A stretch of 64,000 nucleotides of DNA from Cyrtodaria siliqua (lineage: Eukaryota > Mollusca > Bivalvia > Adapedonta > Hiatellidae). The notes beneath the pieces were generated by a model. The model saw only the letters and a list, made by a program, of their open reading frames with translations. It did not search any database and was not told the DNA's origin. Each line of letters begins with the position of its first letter. Position 1 is the stretch's first letter. Positions 12,102 to 23,395 of this stretch are shown here, piece by piece. Made by a program: the position numbers and the translations under genes. The DNA is taken from NCBI GenBank assembly GCA_037043455.1, contig JAWPHD010001126.1:62001-126000 (forward strand), read 5' to 3'.

Positions 12102-15100
12102 CTACTTTTTCAGGTTTCTTGCCATCTTTTCCAGACGTTTTTTGTGGACAAGCCTGGCCTTTTGTTCTGCCTGCACAACAAAGAGTCTGGCTTTCTCTTT
12201 GCTAACTGCCTTCTGTGCTTTGAGAGACAGCTTGTTCCTCTTCTCCAACACCTTCCTCTTTGCTTCCATACATGCCTTGTGACGTCTGTGTGCCATCCTC
12301 AAGCTCCTGTTGACTTTAGGGCGGACAGGGTCATGCAAAATGTCCTTCCTCCGAAAGAATTCAATTGCCGTTTTGTCTTTAGCCCGAAAATGATACTTCA
12401 CGGTCTGAATGGCTGAGTAGGTGGCAATGTTGAGTCGGCATGACTAGGGGTCAATGATGTCCCCCATGGTATTAAAGGAGCCTTCCACTTGGGGGCCATG
12501 AAAACAGCTCAGTAGTGCCAGGGCCATTTTGGTTATGGCAGGATATCTGCCCAGTGTTGACACTTGAGCCCACCACTTGTCAACCCGGATTGTGTTGCCG
12601 GCATCATCCGTAGGCGAGGGAAGAGATTTGTCCACCTCGTACTTGTGGGCTTCCAACAGGTAGGCATCACTCTCTTCACTGGAAAAAACATTCTGCACCA
12701 ACTCAGGAAGCCTCTTCAATCTGGTGAGGAAGTGTGTGTGACCCCTAGCACGTGCTGTCAAGGAGCGCAACAGGCTGCTGGTCAGTGGCAATCTGTTTTG
12801 GAGGTGCAATGCACACTGGGTGTATGCCAGGGAAGTGTCCTCAAGAAAGGCACCCACAACGGCATCCTTCTTTTTTCCGTGCTGCCTGACTTCATGTAGG
12901 TTTCCAGACCCCACGAACATGTCACTCTTCCTCAGGAGGTTGGATTTCAGCTCAAGACTTTTCAGCTCCTTTGCACTTGAACATCCCACAATGGCTTCCT
13001 GCTTTATGAAGCAAGACATGAAGTCCATCAGTAGTTGCTTTTGATCCTCATACAGGAGATGAATCTTTGGCTCCTTCAACTCGTATGCTACGACATACTT
13101 TTTCAGTAATGGTAGGACTGCCACATACAAAGTCATGATCAAAAAGGTGCGTTTTCTGTTTTGAAACAGTTTGTCCACGACTCGCTTCTTCCTGTTGGTC
13201 CCATCCTCTGTCATCTTCTTGCCAGATAAATTGTGTTGAAGTTCTCTGATTCGGTCTTTGGCATCGCTGCTCAGGTCTTTGTGAATGTAGATTGTGACGA
13301 TGATGCTCTGGTAGTTGAGTTTGTCCTTAACAGACAAGAATGCATAGTAGAACACCGTGAAGGCATGCATCATCTTGAGGTTGTCAATAGTGACGTCATA
13401 ACATGACAACCACCTGTGGGACACCATCCTGGGGGGCATGGTGAATTTGATGCCCAAGATGAAGCAAATCTCCTCCAGGGCTTCTCGCAGATCTGGGGAC
13501 CACTTGAAGTCATTATATATGTCTCCATGCATGCCTTCGATCCAGTATTTGAAGGGGCAGCAGAATCTCTTTGAGGCATTGTGTATGTGATGACATAAGG
13601 AATCACCATCAATGTCCAAAAGGTGGGTTGCTTTGTCTCGGAGTCTTTTTTTCAAGCCACTTTTTGAGCCCCTCATAACATTACACAAGTCCATGAGGAC
13701 AGACATCAGATTCTCCCAGGGAATGTTCTTTTTTTCAAACAATTCAACCAGCAAATTGAACAAGGTGGCACTGTCAACTCTAATTACAGCCACAGACTCC
13801 AAATGTTCCACCACAACCTGCCCTGACTCTGGATGAAAATAGCTCACCAATATGCACAAAACCTTCTGGAGGTTGTTGCTTGTGGATTCGTCGAGGTTCA
13901 GTGGGAATTTGTGCTTTCGGATGTTGTCCAAGGTCTCTGAATGAAATGCCTCGGCCATGCCATGGTTGATTTTGTACGAGGCGGCCGTCCGGGACATGGA
14001 GAGCGATTCTAAGGCCTTCGGATCTGAAGCTAGAGCCTTGGCGACTTCAACTAGGACCGGGGCGATCGTGAATGGCAAAGAGTGCTCAGCAATAACTCCT
14101 AACAGCATTCCCTACAAAAAGCAAATAAAATAATAAACAAATTATCTTAATACAAACAATTTACATTTACTATTTTCAGGGACTTCAATTCACTCTTGAG
14201 AATCTTGATTCTCAGGGGTCATAACACTTTCACTGAGAGTCAAAACACATTCCTAATAGTCAAACCTGTTAGAACAAAGGGTCAGAACTACAATAAAAAT
14301 AAAATTTGGAAGTCACTAATCACTATTAATTATTAAAGACCTGTATTATTCCCTGTATCATAAGTTGATTCTATAATATAGCTAAAGCACCATTACTTGA
14401 AAAAAAACAACATGAAAGTAAAAGCAGACATCATTTTGTTACATTTTGGCATTGTGAGTCATTTACAGCAATTTGTAAATATTAAGCGGGTCACAATATA
14501 CATGTAAAGACAAAAACTCCCATATATTAATAAGTGACATAAATAAAATTCTATTGCAGTAAAGGGTTAATAAGCAAGAAACAACAGACAGATTTATACC
14601 ACATATATCTAGAGTAGTGTAGTATACCCAACACCAAGCTCAAAGCAAGAAGTATGTTATGTACATTAAAGAGCATCCTATACCAAGCTTGAATTCAGAA
14701 TATTATACACACTTACCAGTGGATCTGGGAACTGGAAGAAGATATTAAAATATAGTATAAAAATATCCTGCAGCAGATTTATGAAATGTAGAATTTAATG
14801 TTTTCAATGTTTAATACGTTGATTAACTGTCATACCATTTGTGAAAAAATTTCATGACTCGTACTAAAAATGCATCAAATGATTTTTTTTTAAAGACCTG
14901 TAAAAATTTGAGCAGGGCCTCCGGCGTACCCTGTGCGTTTAATACATTTTTAAGTGCATTAATATTTAAAATTTATTAATGCACACAAAAATGTATACAA
15001 ATGAATTTTTTAAGACCTGCTGTAAAAAATTGAGCAGGGCCCCTGGCGTACCCTGTGCATTTAATAAATTTTTAGTGCATTAATATTTATTAATGCACAC

Positions 15101-15765
15101 AAAAATGTATTCAAAATGAATTTTTTAAGACCTGTAAATAATTTGAGCAGGGCCTCCGGCGTACCCTGTGCGTTTAATACATTTTTAGTGCATTAAAATT
15201 TATTAATGCACACAAAAATTTATTCAATTTTTATTTTATTTTGTTATGTTTTCATGTATTGTATTATATGAAAATGATACATTCATTTTGGGCAATTTGT
15301 ATGCAAAGCAAAAAAATTTAATCCAAAAATATTGCTTACCTCCACATTTTTTGTTCTGTCGTCCACTGGAACAATTGGCTTGGCAACTTCTGGTCTTGTT
15401 TTCACGCCCTTGAACATCTCATGGATGCCGTAAGACAGACTTGTTGATGCGCTGTCTCCAGCTGGCAATGTGTAATTTGTCTGACGAGTTTTTATAATTT
15501 TCAAATGTTTCTTGCACTTGACATGAGTGTCCAGTGCCTTTGCCCCGCTGGTGGCATAGTTCACGGTGTCTTGGCAGAAGCTGCACATAACTTTGCCCGG
15601 CACATCAATTTTTCGTATGCATTCTCCAAGAACACACTGCAAATCCTTGCCGTCGTCATTTACGGTGATCACTCTATCAAGCCAATCCCATCTGAACTTG
15701 TTTTTCACTCCCTTTTCAATTTCTTTCAGTCGCCCGTTGTCCTTTCGATCCAAAACCTTCGCCAT
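12102..15765 (-). pseudogene. hAT-like transposase gene with zinc finger, in-frame stop
   Basis: There are two exons. Exon 1 is 15340-15765 (ATG at 15765, donor GTGGAG|gtaagc) and exon 2 is 12102-14111 (acceptor ttttgtag); phase 0 is kept. Exon 1 carries a C-x2-C-x16-H-x5-H finger (CSFCQDT...HVKCKKH). Exon 2 has hAT-like RNase-H features (LNLDESTSNN, then DLCNVMRGSKSG) and a C-terminal hAT dimerisation-type segment (VDKWWAQVSTLGRYP...VEGSFNTMGDIID). An in-frame TAG at 12444-12446 follows IIDP. The same frame continues as RLNIATYSAIQTVKY and a Lys/Arg-rich tail to TAG at 12102-12104, so the stop truncates about 115 residues. The intron holds a tandem repeat (14894-15235) and the upstream region another (15868-16125). 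hAT transposases cut and paste elements with 8-bp target duplications; element ends were not found. Confidence 0.7.
14894..15235. repeat. tandem repeat, about 115 bp x 3, in the hAT intron
   Basis: Copies start with aagacctg at about 14894, 15013 and 15127. Each contains gagcagggc, gtaccctgtgc and a palindrome-like gtgcattaa...ttaatgcac. Confidence 0.85.
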
Positions 15766-15867
15766 TTTGCCGCGCAAACAGACGGTACAAGCAGATTAGA
15801 AATGAAACGATGTACCAGATTGGTACATTGAACACGCGGGAACACGCAACGACGTTAGCTGCCCGAC

Positions 15868-16125
15868 GCTTGATCTTATCACTAGTAGTTTCAGAGCATC
15901 AAATTCAAGAGCGTTGATGAGTCTGACGTAACGCTATCGACGCTTGATCTCATTACTAGTAGTTTATAAGAGCATCACATTCAAGCACGTTGGTGAGTCT
16001 GACGCGACGCTACCGACGCTTGATCTTGTTACTAGTAGTTTAAAAGAGCATCACATTCAAGCGCGTTGGTGAGTCTGACGTGACGCTATCGATGCTTGAT
16101 CTCGTTACTAGTAGTTTATAAGATC
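15868..16125. repeat. tandem repeat, about 76 bp x 3.5, upstream of the hAT gene
   Basis: gcttgatct recurs at 15868, 15942, 16018 and 16094, each followed by actagtagttt and ttggtgagtctgacg. It lies 100-360 bp upstream of the hAT start codon, where promoter or subterminal transposase-binding repeats would sit. That role is inferred. Confidence 0.85.
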
Positions 16126-16205
16126 ACTAAACTTTTCAACGAATTTACAGTGATCTCAAAAATGACCTTTTTAGCTTTGAAAAAAACGGAACTCTTTCAT
16201 CCCAG

Positions 16206-16438
16206 CATGAACAAAAAATGGCAAAATGAATATGAATTGGAGTTGTGGGAGGGAGGGGGTGATGGTGGGGGTGGGGTGTGTGTGTGTGTCCTACCCCTCT
16301 TCGTGTGACGGTGTGTTTGCAGTGGTTGTATTCTACCCCGGCAACCACATGGACAATAATTATGAGACTGTTTCATTACTTGTCAAACTGTCTAGAATGT
16401 AAATATTTGTCTTCTATTTATATTGCTCTTTGTTGAGA
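16206..16438. repeat. dispersed repeat, copy 2 of a pair
   Basis: Matches 7723-7953. It includes a short (gt)n run near 16276-16291. A third, partial relative is at about 18930-19003. Confidence 0.8.
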
Positions 16439-16439
16439 G

Positions 16440-16900
16440 TTCTGGATATGGAAAAGCAGACTTTATCGAAGAGAAGGTTTCCCAGCTCAGGTCTTCCAAG
16501 TTCGGAGGGCTGGCGTGGCGCAGTCGGTAGTGCGGCGGATTTGTAACCGGAGGCTCCGGGTTCAATCCTCCGTGGTGCCACTGAGTTCCATCGGTGTGTT
16601 CTTGGGCAAGACACTTTCCCTTAGCCTCATCCGTCCGATGGGGACGTAAAGCGGGCGGTCCCGTGTATCGGTCTATCCTCCGAGTACGTTAAAGAACCAT
16701 AGGAATCTATTCGATAATAAGAGTAGGGCAGGTATGTACCCTTTCCCTCTCTGTGGGGCGGCTCTAAATAACCTATACTGTGTTGATGAGCCGTTAAACA
16801 ACATTCAATTTAATACTTCCAAGTTCGGCCAAATATAGGCTCCTGACACTGCTTTCATACTTCAAGAGCATCTCCTCCGACGCAATCTCAGTGACCTAAA
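16440..16900 (-). pseudogene. exon remnant interrupted by a SINE
   Basis: On the minus strand, sequence after an acceptor (cgttttag, just above 16890) reads VTEIASEEMLLKYESS and on to LAELG at 16829. Beyond the SINE the same frame resumes (GRPELGNLLFDK) from 16492 down to about 16440, then enters the dispersed repeat. The gene is not recognised. Confidence 0.45.
16506..16815 (+). mobile_element. tRNA-derived SINE with 13-bp target-site duplication
   Basis: The element has a tRNA-like head with A box tggcgcagtcgg and B box gggttcaatcc, a body containing ttcttgggcaagacacttt, and a 3' end cctatactgtgttgatgagc...aacaacattcaat. CTTCCAAGTTCGG occurs directly before it (16493-16505) and directly after it (16816-16828). 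SINEs of this type are common in bivalves; exact family assignment needs a Repbase comparison. Confidence 0.9.
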
Positions 16901-17869
16901 ACGAAAAGGAAAATTCTGTGATCATTCGGCTTCTCAACAATATTTTAAAAATGTACAATTGTGACTACGGTAACTTATCTAAGAAAAGATTCATGGGAGT
17001 ACCATTCAAGAGCATTGAAAAACACAACAGTAAACAAACAACAAGGGAATATAAATAAAGCATATCAGGTTGCAATTTCTTTATAAAAGAATTTCTTTAT
17101 AAACAGTTGGTTTAATAAAATTTTGATAATTTGATGAGATGAGCCTTATTAAGAAGTCATTTATGTTATAACCAAACTCTGGATTTGAGGTTAACGAGGC
17201 AAATATCATGAATACAAAGGAACATGTATACATACAAAACAACTTGTTGGTCTTTAGTATGAAATAACTGGAAATTAACAAAAATGAATTTGTTCAACCA
17301 TTCAACAAGGACAAGCGAAAAAAAATTCTGCAACAAATTCCTTTTTTTTCTTATTATATATTGTCAACTTATAAAATATTACAAAAAGTTAAATAGTTCT
17401 AAGTTGATTCAATAGATTATCTAATCACTGAGCCCGGCACTATGGTTCAGAATGATCTATATAACCTTACTTGTTTAGTGCATGGAGCCCGTCACCATGA
17501 GCGCCCATGGCTTTTCTAGGGAGGTCACTGTAATCTATGTATGTATGTATTAAAATTTCATAAAACCTACCTTTTCTCCACATTCGGCTGATCAAGTATA
17601 TCAAGGAATGAAGAGACCGATGAAATCCCAGGGATGTCTGGAAAAAATTAAGGCGAGAATATTGTAAAAAATGTGTTGCATGCAATCATCAAATCTGATA
17701 CAATAGCAATAAAAGAACAGAAAGTGTATACCCTTTTAACATATTGAACAAGTTCACATTTCAGTCAAAATTTAAGGTCTCTTAAAGGTCCTGATGCCAG
17801 GGCATATATATATAGGTCTTTTAGTTTTTTCATACCTAAATCAAGGAAACTGTCATCTTTGGCATATAC
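16901..17869. other. AT-rich non-coding stretch
   Basis: A short candidate exon bounded by tttttccag and AAAAG|gtaggt lies at about 17577-17640 on the minus strand. It does not join in phase to the remnant at 16829-16890. Nothing else is recognised. Confidence 0.35.
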
Positions 17870-17874
17870 TGATA

Positions 17875-18500
17875 ATCCTGTGCCTGGGGAGTGAGATCCT
17901 CTGCCTGGGTGGTGTGATCCTCTGCCTGGGTGGTGTGATTCTCTGCCTGGGTGGTGTGATCCTCTGCCAGAGTGGTGCGATCCTCTGACTGGGTGCTCTG
18001 CCTGGATGCACTGCCAGGGTGGTGCGATCCTCTGCCAGGGTTGTGCGATCCACTGCCAGGGTGGTGTGATCCACTGCCAGGGTGGTGCGATCCTCTGCCT
18101 GGGTGGTGCTATCCACTGCAAGGGTGGTGCGATCCTCTGCCTGGGTGGTGCGATCCTCTGCCAGGGTGGTGCGATACTCTGCCTGGGTTGTGCGATCCTC
18201 TGCCAGGATGTTGCGATCCTCTACGTGGGTGGTGCGATCCTCTGCCTGGGTGGTGTGATCCTCTGCCTGGGTGGTGCGATTGGTGCGATCCTCTGCCTGG
18301 GTGGTGCGATCCTCTGCCTGGGTGGTGCGATCCTCTGCCTAGGTGGTGCGATCCTCTGCCAGGGTGGTGTGATCCTCTGCCAGGGTGGTGTGATCCTCTG
18401 CCTGGGTGGTGTGATTCTCTGCCCCTCTGCCAGGGTGGTGTGATCCTCTGTCTGGGGTGTGTGATCCTCTGCCTGGGTGGTGTGATCCTCTGCCAGGGTT
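17875..18500. repeat. 21-bp minisatellite
   Basis: About 30 units of ctgcctgggtggtgcgatcct, with cctggg/caggg and gcg/gtg variants. As 21 is divisible by 3, several frames stay open on both strands. These are not supported as genes. Confidence 0.95.
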
Positions 18501-19035
18501 TGAATCCCACTTGGAGCTCAACTTGTAGGAATTGTCAATTCTTACGGATGGTGGAATGTGTACTGTACTGGTTCTACCCAGGAAAAGTGAGTGATCTGCC
18601 TCCACCACAAAACAAATCAACCATCATATATAACTTTGCATGTGTTAAAAATGACGTAAAACACCATACAAACAAACAAATCGTCTGCGCTTTCTCTGAT
18701 ATCAACAATCTATCAAAGTTTGGAAAAGATGGGATGAAAAATGAAGGCCCTATCGCATTAACGAGGCAAAATACAGCATATTCCATAAATCATGTTACTG
18801 ATCCGATCCCGTTGTTTTTCAAAATCCTCTGAGCTTTCAATGATATCAACAATCTGGCAAAGTTTGGTTAAGATCCGATAAAAAACAATAAAGTTGCTGT
18901 TGTGTACGAGGTAAAAGCTAACAGACGATGGGTGGCGGGATGGTCTACCCCTCTGCCTCTAGCGGGATTTGCAGTGTTGTATTCTACCACGGCAACCACA
19001 CACGCATGAAAATGGGTCGATGCATCCTGGGATTT
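18501..19035. repeat. dispersed-repeat fragments
   Basis: 18690-18780 is a reverse-orientation relative of the 23.4-24.6 kb repeat (atgaaaaatgaaggccctat). 18930-19003 is a degraded copy of the 7723/16206 repeat (tctaccacggcaaccacaca). Confidence 0.6.
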
Positions 19036-19658
19036 CTATTTTGTTTGAATGGACTTAAATAGAACTCGAGAAATTTTAATTCCTTTTTTTTCCACAAACT
19101 TCTGAACGGAATTGACCTTCTCTGTAATGTCTTTGTCTGTAGACCCAATTTTTTTCTTCAGCACCATCACCATAATGCCATACAAACGGCAATCAAAGGT
19201 CTGCTTTGCCAACATTTGCTTACTTGATGTCTTTCCACTATGCGAAGAAATGTAACATTCTGGAAAAAGCTTTAATAACAACACTTTTAACTCCATCATA
19301 GAGCCTATGCACGTGTCCTATACTGTCCTCCAAATTGGACAGAGTAAGCCCATTATAGGGACTTAAGTTTTCCCTGGCACTGCTTTCTGTTGAAGAAAGC
19401 GGCAAGATACTTGATGAAACAGGTAGTTGCTGCAAATTTTCAGCTGGCTTCTGTGGTGTAAGTTTCGGTGAGTGGATCATGAACGGAGATGGCGCGAGTG
19501 GAGAATGCGATGGTAGGAGTGGCGAATGCATCTGTTACTTAGGTATAGGTGGTAACTTGGGTGAAGTTGACAATGACTGCATGTTCTCCAGGTTCTGCAC
19601 CTTTCGTGGAAGACGCCGAACGTCTTCTTTCAGCTCAAACTCTTTCCTGGAAATACAG
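19036..19658 (-). pseudogene. BEN-domain-like gene remnant, terminal exon
   Basis: An acceptor (gtgttttag) precedes 19658. The frame reads EFELKEDVRRLPRKVQNLEN (coiled-coil-like), meets an in-frame TAA at 19535-19537, and continues as a Ser/Pro-rich linker (HSPLLPSHSPLAPSPF). A second frame from about 19299 to 19036 reads ELKVLLLKLFPECYISSHSG and on to DKDITEKVNSVQKFVEKKG, which resembles the helical BEN DNA/protein-interaction domain. Moving between the two needs a frameshift near 19300. The BEN call rests on pattern memory only. Confidence 0.4.
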
Positions 19659-19949
19659 CTAAAACACACACAAAAAAAGTTAAAATGGTCACAAAAGTTC
19701 ATTTTTGTAGAGTTAGTAACATTTTCTGCTTGTATTTTACTAGGATGGAGCTTCTTTATAAGTCTGGCTTCAGGGAGAGTATTTAATCTTTTCAGTTAAA
19801 ACATCTGGCTGAAATAAACATTCAACATACAATGCCTACAAGCTGGCAGACCTGTCTGTAGACCTTAGTGGTTTCAATTTTTAACTGTCATTTTTGGAAT
19901 TTGTTGCCTATCATGGGGACTTATTTCACTATTCACAAAACCATTTTCC

Positions 19950-20107
19950 TTGTGATAGATATTCCTGCTAAATATAGATATAAAAATCGAACAGGAAAGT
20001 CAGCATTCAAGGACGACAGTCATCCACAAACACACACAGAAACAAAGAAAAAATTTAAAGATGAACAAAAGACCCTATAAGACCTCACAAACAAAGAGTT
20101 GACAATA
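19950..20107. repeat. left part of a dispersed repeat split by an insertion
   Basis: cagcattcaaggacgacagt...gagttgacaata matches 24090-24209. The right part of the same repeat resumes at 22494 (gggctaccgccttggaatgg). Confidence 0.8.
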
Positions 20108-21216
20108 CCCCTGCGAAATTTTCTGGAACTGTGCATGAACAATTCTTGAACTGTTCTGGATAGATTGTTCAAGAACTGTTCTTGAACTGTACCTAATCCG
20201 TTCTGGTACAGTTCTAGAGCAGTATGTGAACGTTAAATGAGACAATTTTTCTAGAACTTATGTTCAAGAACAGTTCTTGAACTATCTGTACTGGAACTGT
20301 TCTAGAGCTGTTGCAGAACTATCTGTACTGGAACTGTTCTTAGAACTATTCTTGAACAGAAATTTTGTCTCATTTAACGTTCATGCACAGTTCTAGAACT
20401 GCTCAAGAACAGATGAAGCACAGTTATAGAACTATCTGTACTGGAACTGTTCTAGAACTGTTCCAGAACGATCTGTACTGGAAATGTTATAGAACTATAC
20501 CGGAACTGTTCTTGTAAGATAGTTCTAGAACTGTTCTTGAACATAAGTTCTAGAAACAGATGAAGCACAATTCAAGAACAGTTCTTGAACAATCTATCCA
20601 GAACAGTTCCTGTACAGTTCCTGGCCAACTCTGTTGGCCATTAATTTAACCTACATAACAGTAAAGAACAATTCATTAATTGAACCTTCAGAAGGCCTGG
20701 TCATACTTGGTGAAATGTTACATAGGATACTGAAATGAAATAATATCTGCAGTGCTGAATATCATTTTTCTGTCAGCAACAAAAAAAGAAAGTCAATCCG
20801 TGAAAACACATGACAATAGAGGTTTCATTTTAAAATACTGTTTCTAAAGACTACATTTAGAAATTTCATCTTTCAAATACAACTATTAAATGTATAAGAT
20901 GTTTTGACACAATAAGTAATTTAAGTATTACCACAAAACACTTACATTTAATCATTAAATGATGCAAGCACAATCTTCAGTTGGACTGTCATTTAACCGC
21001 CAAAAACTCAAAAGAATGGCGTCTGCATTTTATTTGCAATTTTGTCAGAATCACACTCAGGTGTCATATATTCTTTACCTACTTTCTTTGCAAATATAAA
21101 TGAAGACATGGGCTTTCAAACTCCAGATAATGTTATTATATTAAACTGTTCATGCAATAATGATTATCATATATTTGTTAATTGTAGTATAGATTTGTTT
21201 AATTAATGAAAATGAA

Positions 21217-22491
21217 CCCCTGCAAAACTCTGTTCTTATACTCAAGAACAGTTCATGAACATTTCTAGAACATTTAGAACAGTTCCTTAATTGTTTTTGA
21301 TTCATTGTTCTAGAATATGTTCTTAATATGTTCTTGAACATTGAACATTTTCAAGAACTATTGAAGAACATTTCAAGAACTGTAATTTTTCTTATAACCT
21401 ATACTGTGTTGATGAGCCGTTAAACAACATTCATAAACATTCAGTTTGTTATGGAAAAACCTGTTCTGGAAATAGTGTAATAAAATTATTTTGTTTTGTG
21501 AAAATACTCAAAAGATTTGAAACTTTTGAGCTTTTAATTTAAACAACACAAAACTTAAGTGCTACAAAATAAATGTCTTTTTATACCAAGTTAATGGATA
21601 ATTGTTTTCATGTCCCAGCAAAAGCCATCTATGTATACTTGGATGTGTTCAAGCCACTTAAAACAAAGAAAGTTCATATTGCATTATAATACCTGTGCCT
21701 GTCAGCATTACAAAAATAATGCCTTTTTCAATCGCTGCATCGGTAAGTAGTGTGACTAATAATGGAAGATCACAATAGTTTATTAGGTGGTTAATATTGT
21801 GACTTGCTTACTAATTTAATGTATATTTACATTTGCACAGATGTAATTGATCTGTAACGACATTCCTATTAAGATAACACATTTATAGATATTTTAAGAA
21901 TATCTTAATTACATTTCCTATTTAAAGGAATTTAGTTCACATTTTAAAGAACATTTGAAGAACTTTAAATAGAGAAGATGTTCTAAAACTGTTCTTAAAC
22001 AATTTCAAGAACAAATGAAGAACAGTTTAGGAACTACAAGGGTTTACACTGTTCTTAATTAGTGCTTAACACTTAAAGTTTAAGAAAACTTAGAGTTAAG
22101 AACTAATTAAGAACGGTTTAAGAACCCTTGAAGTTCCTGAACGGTTTTTTATTTGTTCTTCAAATTGTTCAAGAACAAATTAAGAACAGTTCAGGAACTC
22201 CTGAAGTTCCTAAACTGTTCTTGATTTGCTCTTAAAATTGTTCATTTTAGAACATTTTAGAACATTTAAAGGTTCTTGAACTGTTCTAAATTTGTTCAAG
22301 AACCTTTCAATAATATCTTAAGAAAAAATAAAGTCCTTGAAATGTTTTTCAATAGTTCTTGAAAATGTTTAAGAACATATTAAGAACATATGTTCTAGAA
22401 CAATGAATCAGGGACAGTTCAGGAACTGTTCTTAATGTTCTAGAAATGTTCATAAACTGTTCTTGAGTATAAGAACAGAGTTTCGCAGGGG
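21217..22491. repeat. internal foldback with long inverted arms
   Basis: 21217-about 21393 (ccctgcaaaactctgttctt) is the reverse complement, with few mismatches, of about 22318-22491. This places a long inverted repeat inside the larger element. The left end lacks a TA flank, so the outer pair (20108/22491) is the better element boundary. Confidence 0.75.
21394..21436 (+). repeat. SINE 3'-tail fragment
   Basis: ataacctatactgtgttgat through aacaacattc is identical to the 3' end of the SINE at 16506-16815. It sits at the inner end of the inverted arm. Confidence 0.8.
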
Positions 22492-22573
22492 TAGGGCTAC
22501 CGCCTTGGAATGGTCAGTGGCAAAAAAAACCTCAAATGACAGGTAGTTTAAACAATAAGTAAAATTGTAATCT

Positions 22574-22758
22574 TTATAACCCAGCTGTCACCATTCTTGA
22601 CTGCTCTGACTGGTACACAGGCTGATTCTTTACTGCTCTGACTGGTACACAGGCTGATTCTTTACTGCTCTGACTGGTACGCATTCTTTTGAGCAGGCTT
22701 TTGGCCAAATCTTTCTGCACCTGGCACTCCAATGTTTTGGATGGTACAGATTCCTCAT
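22574..22758 (-). CDS. unidentified exon with 32-bp internal repeats
   Basis: An acceptor (tttttcag) precedes 22758. The frame reads EESVPSKTLECQVQKDLAKS and then repeat-derived sequence to TAA at 22574-22576. Positions 22592-22690 consist of about three 32-bp repeats (ctgctctgactggtacacag). It might belong with the BEN-like exon downstream; this is not demonstrated. Confidence 0.35.
22592..22690. repeat. 32-bp tandem repeat x 3
   Basis: ctgctctgactggtac recurs with a 32-bp spacing. Confidence 0.85.
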
Positions 22759-23395
22759 CTGAAAAAATGTTTATATTAAAGTGTTTCCTTACCTATACAT
22801 CGTATCTGTGCCCTCGGGTTGTTACTTAATCTTCGTTATATGTAAGATTCTGTCAGGATACTTGTTGACGTCTTGTCAGTCTCACAATGCCTTCTAGAAT
22901 GCACTTGTTTCCTGGAGGCTCGACCAATCAGAGAGGTTGTTTGGCCTTACGTCGTGGCAGTTGGCGGGAACGCACCGGCTACCCACATCACCAGGGATCG
23001 GAGCCACAAGGACTTGATAAGCCCCCTATCGACAGTCACTACAATATGTACACCTGATATGTAAATCCAAAAAAGATAATCTTTGTAATAGTTTTACCCC
23101 ATATAGAAGTTATCTGCGATAATCGATTATATTCAACCATGAACAAAGTGAAAAAAAAAGGATGTCATATCAAGAGTAAGTTTCTATCTAATAATCACCA
23201 TATCCATAACATTATATGACCTATTCATGATTTTATTGATAGAATTTAATACTAATAGCGATATTAGAAACCGGATAATCCAACATGAATGTTGAAACAT
23301 TGTCATCGCTTAGAAATTGAAGAAAAAACAATACCCCACCCACCGGCACCCTGGCACGAACATTTCAAAAACTAAAAATTTCAAGTATTTTTAGC
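22759..23395. other. non-coding stretch
   Basis: No gene recognised. It contains ordinary AT-rich sequence. Confidence 0.35.

Larger units (their letters stand above)
20108..22491. mobile_element. 2.4 kb DNA element with CCCCTGCGAAA termini and TA duplication
   Basis: Starts CCCCTGCGAAA and ends TTTCGCAGGGG, flanked by TA on both sides (20106-20107 and 22492-22493). The target repeat is uninterrupted at 24201-24220 (ttgacaatagggctaccgcc), which defines the empty site with one TA. The interior encodes no protein I recognise. It is dominated by short palindromes of the type GTTCTAGAAC and GTTCTTGAAC. Two foldback regions lie at 20108-20640 and 21217-22491, with ordinary AT-rich DNA between them. 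Confidence 0.85.

Noticed and set aside
8474..12205. Very long open frames on both strands (1243, 756, 745, 337 and 323 codons)
   Set aside because: They are by-products of a 39-bp minisatellite: a period divisible by 3 keeps frames open. No start context, domain or non-repeat coding sequence supports a protein.
14707..14745. 15-bp microexon (TTCCCAGATCCACTG) between cttcttccag and gtaagtgt in the hAT intron
   Set aside because: Splice signals are good and phase is kept, but exons 1 and 2 already join smoothly and the five residues match nothing. Kept only as a possibility for RNA-seq.
17765..18832. Open frames reading CDPLPGW-, AILCLGG- and HHPGRGS-type repeats
   Set aside because: Products of the 21-bp minisatellite on both strands.
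20108..22491. Autonomous transposase within the CCCCTGCGAAA element
   Set aside because: No open frame of useful length or recognisable motif was found in 2.4 kb, so it is treated as non-autonomous.
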